DNA of 35,425 nucleotides from Candidatus Cloacimonadota bacterium (GTDB lineage: Bacteria > Cloacimonadota > Cloacimonadia > JGIOTU-2): positions 1-35,425 of the forward strand of contig DRBZ01000006.1 of NCBI GenBank assembly GCA_011043895.1, written 5' to 3'. The position numbers were made by a program, and so were the translations under genes. Under the pieces are notes generated by a model. The model had not been told where the DNA came from. It did not search any database and saw nothing but the letters and a program-made list of their open reading frames with translations. Shown here one piece after another: positions 16,107 through 25,478 of the stretch (positions are counted from its first letter, which is position 1; each line of letters opens with the position of its first letter).

Positions 16107-18731
16107 ATGAATTTTGAAAATAAGTGTACTGTAAATAGAAGAACCAATGCCTTGATTGGTCTTGCAGTGTTTGTGGCATCCTTTATTATTTACTTCATTA
16201 CAAAACCAGTTTCCCTTTCTTTTTGGGATTGTGGTGAGTATATTGCTTGCAGCTCGATACTTGGAGTACCCCATCCTCCCGGAAATCCTTTCTATATATT
16301 GCTTGGAAAATTTATCACCTTGCTTCCCCTCGGATTATCTGATGCTCAATCTGTAAGTCTTCTTTCGATATTATTCAGTTCTTTTGCAGTATTGTTTGTA
16401 TATCTCTCGGTAGTGAAGCTGGTTACGATCTGGGAAGTAAAGCCCAGATTCGCATATTTTGCAGGTGTGGTTGCAGCATTGTTTATTGCATTTTCAAAAG
16501 AATTTTGGATCAATGCAATAGAAGCAGAAGTATATGGGGGACTCTCTTTTTTCATTGCTCTGATAATCTGGTTGACCTTGATCTGGACTGAGAAACAAAA
16601 GAATTTCGATCGTCAAAACATATTACTCTTTATTATATATTTATTTTTCCTTGGATTTGGTGTACACCAGACAACTTTGCAAATCGCTCCTGCAGTGCTT
16701 CTTATTGTAGTGCTTCCCCTCGTGAAGTTCAACAAGGCTTTCTACAAAAAACTCATAATGTTTGTACTCATTGCTCTGGTGCTATACTATATATTCTATC
16801 TTATTGGGACTGAATTTGGACATGGAAGTATTGGTAAATATGTATTTGCTTTATTCGTGATAGGTGTTTTGATATATTACCTACGGGGATATGTTGAACC
16901 ACGTGTATGGTTCTTTGCACTTTTGATGGTTTTGCTTGGTTTGAGTACTCACCTCATTCTCCCGATTAGAGCTGCAGCAGATCCTTTCATCAATGAAGGC
17001 GATCCATCCACTGTACAACGATTTCTTGATTACGTATTCAGAAAACAATATGGTCCCACAAGCTTCTTTGTGCGGCGTGCTCCGATTCTTATGCAACTTG
17101 ATTTTCACTTCATGCGCTACTTTAGCTGGCAGTTTTTTGATGCAGAAGTGATTGCTAATTTCATCAACATATCAAAACAGTTCGTACATGCAATTTTCCA
17201 GTTTATTGTAATAGCTCTTGGATTAACTGGTGCCTATTATCAATTTAAAAAGAGTAAGCGTTCATTCATCTATTTAGCTTCATTTTTTTTAATGGCGAGC
17301 ATTGGTATGATACTCGTGATGAATCTCTCAAGTGGTGAAGTGCGCGATCGGCCGTATTTCTTTATTACTGCGTATATGCTCTGGGCTTTCTGGATGGGTA
17401 TAGGTGTAATGGGAATCGTTCGATATATTTTGAAACGTTCTAAACCCATAGCAATTATCGCACTTGTACTGCTCTGTTCACTACCTATCATCAATATGGC
17501 TTCACATTATTATAAAAATGACAGAAGCCAGGAACTCCTTGCACTTGAATATGGCACAAACTTCCTGAATGGTCTCGATAAGAATGCGATCATCTTTACT
17601 AATGGAGATAATGATACTTTCCCGCTCTGGTATGCTCAAGCAGTATATGATCCTAATGCCGAAGAATATTATCTAGAAGATGACACCTTACTCTTCAAGG
17701 AAATAAAGGGTTTCTCTATTACTGATAAAAAGGAAATTCCTAAAGAAACGCAGTACAAACTCTATCAGGCATACGAAGCTAAGAAAAATCTCGGTGGCAT
17801 TCGTAAAGATGTATCAGTGGCTAATCTCAGTCTTTTAAACACTCCCTGGTACATCAAGCAATTACGCGATTTTGAGGGTATCGAGATCAACCTGACTGAT
17901 AAACAGATCGACGATCTACATCCAATCGAGCTTTCTAACGAAGCAACTTTCAAGGTCGGAGATATCAAAGTTACTTATCCTAAAGGTACAAGATTATTTG
18001 TAAAAGACCAGATGGTGCTTCAGATCATCAAAGACAATTTTGGAAAGCGACCGATCTATTTCGCAGTTACTGTGGCAGATAGAGTTGGATTTGATGAGTA
18101 TCTTCAAAGCGAAGGTATGGCAGATCGAATCGTTTCTACCAAAGGTGAATTCCAGATCAATGCTCCTCGCTTGAATCATAATATTGAGAACGTATTTGAT
18201 TACACATCGATCTATAACGAAGACCTGTATAAAGACGAAAACATGAAACGGCTTATCAATAATTACGGGGCTGACTTTATGCGTATGTCCACAATTTTCT
18301 ATAAGAATGGCGATTATGAGAACGCAGTGAAATATTTGAACAAGGCGATGGATTTCATTAGTAATAAGGAAAGATATCTGCCGAGTCTTGCCAATCTCTA
18401 TTATGAAATGGGACAGTATGATAGTGCACTTGTGATTATTGAGCCACTTATCAAAAAACAACCCAACGATCCTCAGCTGATCTATCTTAAAGTGGAATTC
18501 CTGAAACGAAAAGGGGATATCGATAATGCCCTTCTCACACTTGAGAGCTATATACTTGAAGACGTAGATGAACAATACTTCCTGAACCAATATATGAAAA
18601 TGCTCAGGAATAACAAGCAACACTTAGAACGAGCACAGGGATTCTTCGAGGAGCTTGAGCAAAGATATCCTAAGAATCAGTATGTTCAGCAGTACAAATC
18701 TCAGCTTGATAAATTAACTGAAAAAGACTAA
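16107..18731 (+). CDS. DUF2723 (TMEM260-type) membrane protein with TPR tail
   Basis: 874 residues. Residues 1-480 contain about a dozen hydrophobic segments with the family signature near the N-terminus, SFWDCGEYIACSSILGVPHPPGN (39-61, given in part), including D41 and E44 that recall the acidic catalytic residues of GT-C glycosyltransferases. The region 480-720 is soluble and probably extracytoplasmic. From about 725 to 865 there are TPR-like helical pairs (YKNGDYENAVKYLNKAM, LYYEMGQYDSALVIIEPL). The DUF2723 family includes human TMEM260, an O-mannosyltransferase; a role in protein O-glycosylation outside the membrane is inference for this protein. The start ATG has no good Shine-Dalgarno. 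It lies between the ferredoxin and secA. Confidence 0.85.
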   Translation: MNFENKCTVNRRTNALIGLAVFVASFIIYFITKPVSLSFWDCGEYIACSSILGVPHPPGNPFYILLGKFITLLPLGLSDAQSVSLLSILFSSFAVLFVYLSVVKLVTIWEVKPRFAYFAGVVAALFIAFSKEFWINAIEAEVYGGLSFFIALIIWLTLIWTEKQKNFDRQNILLFIIYLFFLGFGVHQTTLQIAPAVLLIVVLPLVKFNKAFYKKLIMFVLIALVLYYIFYLIGTEFGHGSIGKYVFALFVIGVLIYYLRGYVEPRVWFFALLMVLLGLSTHLILPIRAAADPFINEGDPSTVQRFLDYVFRKQYGPTSFFVRRAPILMQLDFHFMRYFSWQFFDAEVIANFINISKQFVHAIFQFIVIALGLTGAYYQFKKSKRSFIYLASFFLMASIGMILVMNLSSGEVRDRPYFFITAYMLWAFWMGIGVMGIVRYILKRSKPIAIIALVLLCSLPIINMASHYYKNDRSQELLALEYGTNFLNGLDKNAIIFTNGDNDTFPLWYAQAVYDPNAEEYYLEDDTLLFKEIKGFSITDKKEIPKETQYKLYQAYEAKKNLGGIRKDVSVANLSLLNTPWYIKQLRDFEGIEINLTDKQIDDLHPIELSNEATFKVGDIKVTYPKGTRLFVKDQMVLQIIKDNFGKRPIYFAVTVADRVGFDEYLQSEGMADRIVSTKGEFQINAPRLNHNIENVFDYTSIYNEDLYKDENMKRLINNYGADFMRMSTIFYKNGDYENAVKYLNKAMDFISNKERYLPSLANLYYEMGQYDSALVIIEPLIKKQPNDPQLIYLKVEFLKRKGDIDNALLTLESYILEDVDEQYFLNQYMKMLRNNKQHLERAQGFFEELEQRYPKNQYVQQYKSQLDKLTEKD

Positions 18732-18770
18732 GGATTCAATAACGAAAATAATTGTTATAAAAATTGACGT

Positions 18771-18798
18771 AAAACCCAGTACAAAATTACTGGGTTTT
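18771..18798 (+). terminator. Hairpin between DUF2723 gene and secA
   Basis: AAAACCCAGTA-caaaat-TACTGGGTTTT is a perfect 11-bp stem with a six-base loop. The T-run is only four, then CAATTATAAG and the secA ATG 18 bases on. It is a terminator for the upstream gene or a structured secA leader. Confidence 0.6.
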
Positions 18799-18816
18799 CA
18801 ATTATAAGAGAATAGT

Positions 18817-21800
18817 ATGTTTAAAAAAGTTTTAACAAAAGTTTTCGGCACTCAGTTCGAGCGGGAAGTGAAAAAGATACAGCCCGTTGTCGATGAGATA
18901 AACCGTATATATGAAACACTCTCATCCATCTCAGATGAAAAGTTGAAACACAAAACCGTCGAATTTAAAGAGAAGATACAGCAGCATATTGCAGAAAAGC
19001 AAGCGCTCCTCGAGGAACTTGAAGCAGACTATGACGAGACGATCGATGAGGATGCAAAAGACCAGATCGGCTTCAGGATCGATGAAGCGAAAAAGGATAT
19101 CGAAGATGAAACCGAGAAAGTGCTGGAAGAGATATTGCCCGAAGCTTTTGCTGTGATAAAAGAAACCTGCAGACGCCTTGTTGGTTCTTCGTGGAAAGTG
19201 CGGGACCACGAAACTCAATGGAATATGATCCCGTATGATGTGCAGCTTATCGGTGCGATCGCACTCCATCGGGGTATGGTGGCTGAGATGAAGACTGGTG
19301 AAGGTAAAACTCTTGTTGCGACAATGCCCTTATATCTGAATGCACTCGTGGGTAAAGGTGCGCATCTTATCACGGTTAACGACTACCTCGCCCAGCGTGA
19401 TGCTGAATGGATGGGGCAGATTTACAAGTATCATGGATTGTCTGTCGGATGCATCATTAATGATCAGGATCCATCTAAGCGAAAAGAGCAATACGAAGCA
19501 GATATTACGTACGGAACCAACAATGAATTTGGATTTGATTATCTTCGTGATAATATGGCTGTGAGCCCTGAGGGAATAGTGCAAAGAGGACATCATTACT
19601 GCATTGTTGATGAAGCAGATAGTGTTTTGATCGATGAAGCGCGTACTCCTCTTATTATTTCAGGAACAGTTGAGCATTCAAAGAATTATTATCGGGAGTT
19701 GAATCCGCAGATAAGAAAACTGGTAAACAAGCAGCAGAAATTGGTGAATGAAATTCTTGCTGATATCAATTCAATGATAGAAGCGGGAACTGCGCAGGAA
19801 AATGAGTTTGAATTTGGTAAAAAATTACTTACAGTTAAGCGAGCCGCACCCAAATCTAAAAGGTTTCTCAAGATCCTCAAAGAGGGAACATATCAAAAAA
19901 TAATGAATGAAGTTGAGGGGCAATATCTTAGAGAGAAGTCTCTACATAAAATTGATGAGCAGCTTTATTATGCGATCGATGAGGGTCAGCGTAGCGCAGA
20001 TTTAAATGAAATGGGACAGGATGAACTTTCCCGGTATGATGCTTCACTTTTTGTGATGCCGGATCTCGACGAGGAGATGGAAAAAATTGATGCTGATGAA
20101 TCGATTCCTGTGTCAGAAAAGCAGGCAAAAAAGCAGAAACTTCAGGAGGAATTCCTCGAGAAGAATGAAAAACTGCATAATATCAAACAGATGCTGCTTG
20201 CATATTCACTTTTTGAGAAGGATGTCGAGTACATCGTTGCAGAAAACCGAGTGATCATTGTTGATCAGTTTACCGGTCGTCTTATGCCGGGCAGGCGTTT
20301 TAGTGAAGGATTGCATCAAGCATTGGAAGCCAAGGAGAATGTACAAATTCAGGAAGCTACTCAGACACTTGCGACCATTACATTACAGAACTACTTCCGC
20401 ATGTATACCAAACTTGCCGGTATGACAGGTACCGCAGTAACCGAGCAGGTAGAATTCGAAGAGATTTATAAACTTCCGGTACTGGAAATTCCTACCAATG
20501 AACCAATCAGGAGGATAGATTATGATGATCTGATCTATCGTACGAAAAAAGAGAAATACGAAGCAATCGTCGATGAGATAGAAGAAAAATATAAGCAACG
20601 CCATCCAGTTCTTGTTGGAACAGTATCTGTTGAAGTATCTGAGGTGATAAGTAGAATTTTGAAACGAAGAAACATTCCACACGAAGTTTTGAATGCGAAA
20701 TATCATCAAAAGGAAGCAGAGATAGTTGCCTATGCCGGTCAGGCTGGTGCGGTTACCATAGCTACGAACATGGCTGGTCGTGGTACTGATATCAAGCTGG
20801 GTAAGGATATTGTTCGATGTGATACATGCGTGATTCATTGTCTGAATGATTGCGATAAAGCAGGTGCAAATAAACCCTCTGAAAATTATGATTGTGCAAA
20901 GGATATGCCCTGTGGACTTCACATCATTGGAACAGAACGGCATGAGAGCAGGCGAATTGACAGGCAGTTACGAGGACGTAGCGGACGCCAAGGTGATCCA
21001 GGTTCTTCTCGATTCTATCTCTCTCTGGAAGATGATCTTATGAGAATTTTTGGTTCAGACAGAATCGCAGGGCTTATGTCGCGTATGGGACTTGAAGAAG
21101 GTGATGCAATCAAACATCCCTGGATGACACGAGCTGTAGAAAATGCACAAAAAAGAGTGGAAAGTCATAATTTTGAGATTAGAAAACAGCTTATCAAATA
21201 TGATGATGTGATGAATCAACAACGTGAAGTTATTTATTCCTATAGAAGAAAAGTATTAAAGGGCTTGAATCTTCGTGATGAGATCATGGAAATGCTCTAT
21301 GATGTTGTGTCGAACAAGGTTAACTCATTTATCGGATCAACAGTATATGAGGAGAATTGGCCTCTTGAGGATATTTATGGATGGTTTGAAAATGAACTTA
21401 TAACCTCGCTTTCCATACCAGATGAGCTTGGTTCGATCAGAAATCAGGAAGATCTTATAGATAATATTTTTGATCAACTCAAGAAGGGATATTCAAAGAA
21501 AGAGAAGAATTTCGAAGAAGATCAGCGAAAATTAGAACGATACGCACTCTTATCAGTAGTTGATGAACAATGGAAAGACCATCTCTATGAAATGGATAGA
21601 TTGAAAGAAGGTATCGGTTTACGTGCATATGCTCAGAAAGATCCACTGATTGAATATAAAAAGGAAAGTTATAATCTTTTCTTGAATATGCTCGACACGA
21701 TCAAAGAAAAGGTTGTAAAAAAAACATTTACACTCTATCCTTCGATTTATTTCCAGATGAAGGATAAAGTTAAAGATATGCAGCTTTCTCATTCTGAACA

Positions 21801-22002
21801 AAACGCTTTCGATCATACAAAAGCACGTGCAGAGCAAGCAAGGCAACGACAGCAGTTACAGCAGATGCAGCAGCAACCTGAACCCGAACCGGAACACAAA
21901 CTTCAACCCATTCGAAGAACAGAAGAGAAAGTAGGCAGGAATGATCCCTGTCCATGTGGAAGTGGTAAAAAATATAAGCATTGTTGTGGAAGAAATAAAT
22001 AA
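18817..22002 (+). CDS. secA: Preprotein translocase ATPase SecA with cysteine-rich insert
   Basis: 1061 residues, much longer than the 900 of E. coli but normal for the Bacteroidetes-type SecA. It drives preproteins through SecYEG using ATP. Walker A is MKTGEGKT at 158-165 and the DEAD box is D265-E266-A267-D268. A long helical insert (about 290-420) follows the first nucleotide-binding lobe, as in Bacteroidota. Near residue 668 there is an extra segment with C668, C671, C675, C679, C693 and C699, directly before the conserved GLHIIGTERHESRRIDRQLRGR. The C-terminal SEC-C zinc site is complete (C1045, C1047, C1056, C1057), preceded by a Gln-rich linker. Start ATG with a weak AAGAGAA. It begins a compact set with topA 12 bases downstream. 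Confidence 0.97.
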   Translation: MFKKVLTKVFGTQFEREVKKIQPVVDEINRIYETLSSISDEKLKHKTVEFKEKIQQHIAEKQALLEELEADYDETIDEDAKDQIGFRIDEAKKDIEDETEKVLEEILPEAFAVIKETCRRLVGSSWKVRDHETQWNMIPYDVQLIGAIALHRGMVAEMKTGEGKTLVATMPLYLNALVGKGAHLITVNDYLAQRDAEWMGQIYKYHGLSVGCIINDQDPSKRKEQYEADITYGTNNEFGFDYLRDNMAVSPEGIVQRGHHYCIVDEADSVLIDEARTPLIISGTVEHSKNYYRELNPQIRKLVNKQQKLVNEILADINSMIEAGTAQENEFEFGKKLLTVKRAAPKSKRFLKILKEGTYQKIMNEVEGQYLREKSLHKIDEQLYYAIDEGQRSADLNEMGQDELSRYDASLFVMPDLDEEMEKIDADESIPVSEKQAKKQKLQEEFLEKNEKLHNIKQMLLAYSLFEKDVEYIVAENRVIIVDQFTGRLMPGRRFSEGLHQALEAKENVQIQEATQTLATITLQNYFRMYTKLAGMTGTAVTEQVEFEEIYKLPVLEIPTNEPIRRIDYDDLIYRTKKEKYEAIVDEIEEKYKQRHPVLVGTVSVEVSEVISRILKRRNIPHEVLNAKYHQKEAEIVAYAGQAGAVTIATNMAGRGTDIKLGKDIVRCDTCVIHCLNDCDKAGANKPSENYDCAKDMPCGLHIIGTERHESRRIDRQLRGRSGRQGDPGSSRFYLSLEDDLMRIFGSDRIAGLMSRMGLEEGDAIKHPWMTRAVENAQKRVESHNFEIRKQLIKYDDVMNQQREVIYSYRRKVLKGLNLRDEIMEMLYDVVSNKVNSFIGSTVYEENWPLEDIYGWFENELITSLSIPDELGSIRNQEDLIDNIFDQLKKGYSKKEKNFEEDQRKLERYALLSVVDEQWKDHLYEMDRLKEGIGLRAYAQKDPLIEYKKESYNLFLNMLDTIKEKVVKKTFTLYPSIYFQMKDKVKDMQLSHSEQNAFDHTKARAEQARQRQQLQQMQQQPEPEPEHKLQPIRRTEEKVGRNDPCPCGSGKKYKHCCGRNK

Positions 22003-22014
22003 TCGAAAGGATAT

Positions 22015-24213
22015 ATGGCAAAGAATTTAGTTATTGTAGAATCTCCAACAAAATCCAAAACCATTGGACAATATCTTGGTAAAGACTTCACTATTCTCGC
22101 TTCAATGGGACATATTCGAGATCTTCCTCAGAAGGATTTCGGAATCAATATCAAAGATAATTTCAAACCGACTTATGTGCTTGATCCAAAGAAACAAAAG
22201 ATCGTAAAAAAGATTAGAGATGCTGCGAAGGAAAGTGATAATATCTATCTTGCCTCAGATAACGATCGTGAAGGAGAAGCCATCGCCTGGCACCTGAAAG
22301 AGATACTGAAGAATACGATATCAGATGAGGATATATATCGTATTGTATTTAACGAAATCACAAAAGATGCAATTCTGGATGCAATCGAAAATCCTGCGCA
22401 TGTTGATGAAAACAAAGTAGAAGCACAACAAGCAAGAAGAATACTTGATCGAATTGTCGGGTACAAGGTGAGTCCAATCCTATGGAAAGTCATCACCAAA
22501 AAACTTTCTGCTGGTCGTGTACAAACTGTTGCTTTGAGACTCCTTTGTGAGCGCGAGCAAGAGATTCGTGATTTTGTTCCGAAAGAATACTGGTCTATCG
22601 ATGCAGAACTCAAAAAAGAAATCCCTTTTAATGCAACTCTGAAGAAATATAATGGCAAAACAGTTAAGCTTAACACGAAGGAGGAAGCTGAAGAGATCTT
22701 CGATAAGCTTGCTTCTGCGCAATATACTGTATACGATGTAAAAAAATCAGAGAAATCTCAAGCACCTTTTCCGCCATTTATCACCAGCACACTTCAACAG
22801 GAGGCTTCAAAACTACTTGGATTCACTACTAAAAAAACTATGCAAATTGCACAACAGTTGTACGAGGGAGTTACTATCAACAATCGTAATACAGGGCTTA
22901 TCTCTTATATGAGAACTGATTCTGTGCGCATCGGCGAAAAAGCGAATTTCCAACTGAGAAAGTATATTAAAGATAATTATCCGGAAGAATATCTTTGTAA
23001 ATATTTACGTGTATATAAGAATAAGAACAAAGCACAGGATGCACATGAGGCCATACGTCCGACCAACAGTTTCACTACTCCAGATTCTATCAAAGAATTT
23101 TTAACAAAAGACCAGTATAAACTCTATTCCCTTATCTGGAAACGCTTTGCAGCAACCCAGATGGCTAACATGAATATTCAAAACATCACTGCTCATATTT
23201 CAGCCGAAAAAGGGCTTTTTGAAACACAAGCAAGTTCAGTTCTGTTTGAGGGATTTTCAAAAGTTTATCCTTATATGCCGGTAAAAAATCTCAAGGAGAA
23301 ATTCCCGGATCTTATAAAAGGTGATAATGTTGAGCTTATAAAACTGGATAAGAAGCAGCATTTTACGCAGCCGCCGCCACGGTTTACAGAAGCATCTCTT
23401 GTAAGAAAACTTGAAGAAAAGGGTATTGGAAGACCAAGTACTTATGCACCGATTATATCTACTCTTCTCCTGAGGAAGTATGTTGAGCTGAAGAAAAAGG
23501 TTTTTTATCCTACTGAGCTTGGTGAAACCGTTGAGAAATTCCTCATTGAAAAATTCGAAGATTTCTTTAATGTGAAGTTCACCGCAGATATGGAAAGCAA
23601 GCTTGATGATATTGAGAATGGAGAAAGGAACTGGATAGAGATACTCGAACATTATTATGACGATTTTATAAAGAGCATAGACAGCATTGATATCTCAAAA
23701 GAAAAAAAGAAATACGAGCAGAAAACAGATATTCTTTGTGATAAATGCGGTTCACCAATGGTTATCAAATTTGGAAAATACGGAAAGTTTCTTGCATGTT
23801 CAGCATTTCCTAAATGCAAAAATGTGAAATCCTTGGATGAAAATGAGAAAATTGTCGATGAAACCACCGATGAAAAATGTCCTAAATGCGGAGGAAAAAT
23901 TCTGTTTAAGAATGGTAGATACGGCAAATTCTTTGCCTGCGAAAACTACCCTACCTGTAAATATACAAGACCCTACACGATTGGTGTGAAATGCCCTGAA
24001 TGTAAGGATGGGGATCTTATTGAAAGAAAAGGAAAAAAGAACAAATTGTATTATACATGTTCAAAGTATCCTGATTGTAAATTTACGACAAATAAAAAAC
24101 CTGTTGCAATTTCCTGTCCTGATTGTGGGGCACCTTCGATGTTTGAGAAATCCTCAAGAAAAAAAGTGAAGATCCTTGTGTGTGAAAAATGCGGTAAAGA
24201 GATAGCGCAATGA
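22015..24213 (+). CDS. topA: DNA topoisomerase I
   Basis: 732 residues. Type IA enzyme that relaxes negative supercoils. The Toprim domain is at the N-terminus (NLVIVESPTKSKTIGQYLG, and DNDREGEAIAWHL with the acidic metal site). The catalytic tyrosine is Y298 in GLISYMRTDSVRIG, and the EKGIGRPSTYAPII motif follows. The C-terminus has four zinc-ribbon modules, each with two CxxC-like pairs (about 575-605, 620-652, 660-695, 700-730). AAAGGA precedes the ATG. The stop overlaps the next gene by four bases (ATGA). Confidence 0.97.
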   Translation: MAKNLVIVESPTKSKTIGQYLGKDFTILASMGHIRDLPQKDFGINIKDNFKPTYVLDPKKQKIVKKIRDAAKESDNIYLASDNDREGEAIAWHLKEILKNTISDEDIYRIVFNEITKDAILDAIENPAHVDENKVEAQQARRILDRIVGYKVSPILWKVITKKLSAGRVQTVALRLLCEREQEIRDFVPKEYWSIDAELKKEIPFNATLKKYNGKTVKLNTKEEAEEIFDKLASAQYTVYDVKKSEKSQAPFPPFITSTLQQEASKLLGFTTKKTMQIAQQLYEGVTINNRNTGLISYMRTDSVRIGEKANFQLRKYIKDNYPEEYLCKYLRVYKNKNKAQDAHEAIRPTNSFTTPDSIKEFLTKDQYKLYSLIWKRFAATQMANMNIQNITAHISAEKGLFETQASSVLFEGFSKVYPYMPVKNLKEKFPDLIKGDNVELIKLDKKQHFTQPPPRFTEASLVRKLEEKGIGRPSTYAPIISTLLLRKYVELKKKVFYPTELGETVEKFLIEKFEDFFNVKFTADMESKLDDIENGERNWIEILEHYYDDFIKSIDSIDISKEKKKYEQKTDILCDKCGSPMVIKFGKYGKFLACSAFPKCKNVKSLDENEKIVDETTDEKCPKCGGKILFKNGRYGKFFACENYPTCKYTRPYTIGVKCPECKDGDLIERKGKKNKLYYTCSKYPDCKFTTNKKPVAISCPDCGAPSMFEKSSRKKVKILVCEKCGKEIAQ

Positions 24214-25469
24214 AGTATTCAGAAACCATTGTGTCGAGCATCAAAAGTATCCTTTCCCATAAATTGCGTTCTTTTCTCACGCTGGCGGGTATAATGATAG
24301 GTGTCGCTGCAGTTACTACAATGTTCTCTTCTGTGGAAGCAATGAAGAAGCTGATCGAAGATACTATTAGCTCTCTAGGATATGATAATGTCATAATACT
24401 GTATTCAAAATTTCCCGATACTAGCGAGGATGAACTAAAGAAATATAAATCAGTGAAACGCTTCAAGCAGATAAATTTTAATGATTTCTTCGCCTTAAAG
24501 AATAATTTAGAACATATTGAATATATTTATCCTACAGTAGATGATCAAAGGAACACCATAATAAATGGGAAAAAAAGCCAGATCCGCATTAAAGGTGTAG
24601 AGAATATATTCTTTGATGAAAAGGGTTACATTATTGCAGAGGGTAGAAAATTCAATGTGATAGAAACTGAAAATGGTGAAAACGTATGTGTATTGGGTAA
24701 AACTCTGAGTTCCAAGCTCTTCAGAGATGAGAGTGCGGTCGGTAAATTCATTTCCATTGGTGATGTGCGATTAAAAGTCATCGGAATATTGGATTTCGAA
24801 GAGAAACAAAGCAATTTTGCAAAGGGTAATGAATGGGAACGGAGACTTGCTCTTGAATCATGTTATGTACCAACTTACTTTAGCTCTAAGTATCTCAGGC
24901 CAACTATGAATATCGATGTAATATGGATAAAAGCAACTGATGCTCAGCTCGTAGGAGATGTATATAATTCAGCTGTTCAAATTTTAAGAGCACGCCATAA
25001 TATGGCTGATGATGTGGGTATGCGAGATATAAGCAAGGATATGCTCGAGGTTCGTCAGCAGATTCAAGAATTTCTGAAAAACTGGAATATTATCCTTCTT
25101 GCAATTTCAAGCATCTCGCTTTTTACGGGTGGAATCGGGCTTTTTAGCATATTGCTGATATCTATTACAGAGCGCATGAAAGAGATTGGGATTCGTAAAA
25201 GTGTTGGTGCAAAAAATCGAGATATCTTTTCATATTTTCTGATCGAATCTATCATGCTGGCTTTAATTGGTGGAATCGTTGGCTCTGGTTTTGCGCTTAT
25301 TCTTATCAATATACTTACAAAAGCATTGAAAGTTACTACAGCATTTCCATATCTCGGTATAATTGTTGGATTGATTTTTGCGATTGTGGTGGGATTGATT
25401 TCAGGTTTTTATCCAGCATATAAAGCATCAAAGATAGACCCTATACAGGCGATCTTTTACACCGAATAA
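24210..25469 (+). CDS. MacB/FtsX-type ABC transporter permease
   Basis: 419 residues in the MacB/LolC permease layout: an N-terminal membrane span with SILSHKLRSFLTLAGIMIGV (13-32), a large periplasmic MacB_PCD-type domain (about 45-270) and a C-terminal FtsX domain with three spans, containing the conserved ERMKEIGIRKSVGA loop. Such permeases work with a cytoplasmic ATPase (MacB fused, LolD or FtsE type) in lipoprotein release, export or mechanotransmission. No ATPase gene is in the window. The start overlaps topA by four bases and rseP follows nine bases later. Confidence 0.88.
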   Translation: MKYSETIVSSIKSILSHKLRSFLTLAGIMIGVAAVTTMFSSVEAMKKLIEDTISSLGYDNVIILYSKFPDTSEDELKKYKSVKRFKQINFNDFFALKNNLEHIEYIYPTVDDQRNTIINGKKSQIRIKGVENIFFDEKGYIIAEGRKFNVIETENGENVCVLGKTLSSKLFRDESAVGKFISIGDVRLKVIGILDFEEKQSNFAKGNEWERRLALESCYVPTYFSSKYLRPTMNIDVIWIKATDAQLVGDVYNSAVQILRARHNMADDVGMRDISKDMLEVRQQIQEFLKNWNIILLAISSISLFTGGIGLFSILLISITERMKEIGIRKSVGAKNRDIFSYFLIESIMLALIGGIVGSGFALILINILTKALKVTTAFPYLGIIVGLIFAIVVGLISGFYPAYKASKIDPIQAIFYTE

Positions 25470-25478
25470 CTGCTGAAT

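Noticed and set aside
17994..18623. 209-codon open frame on the minus strand
   Set aside because: Antisense to the TPR region of the DUF2723 gene; it has no ribosome site and no family features.
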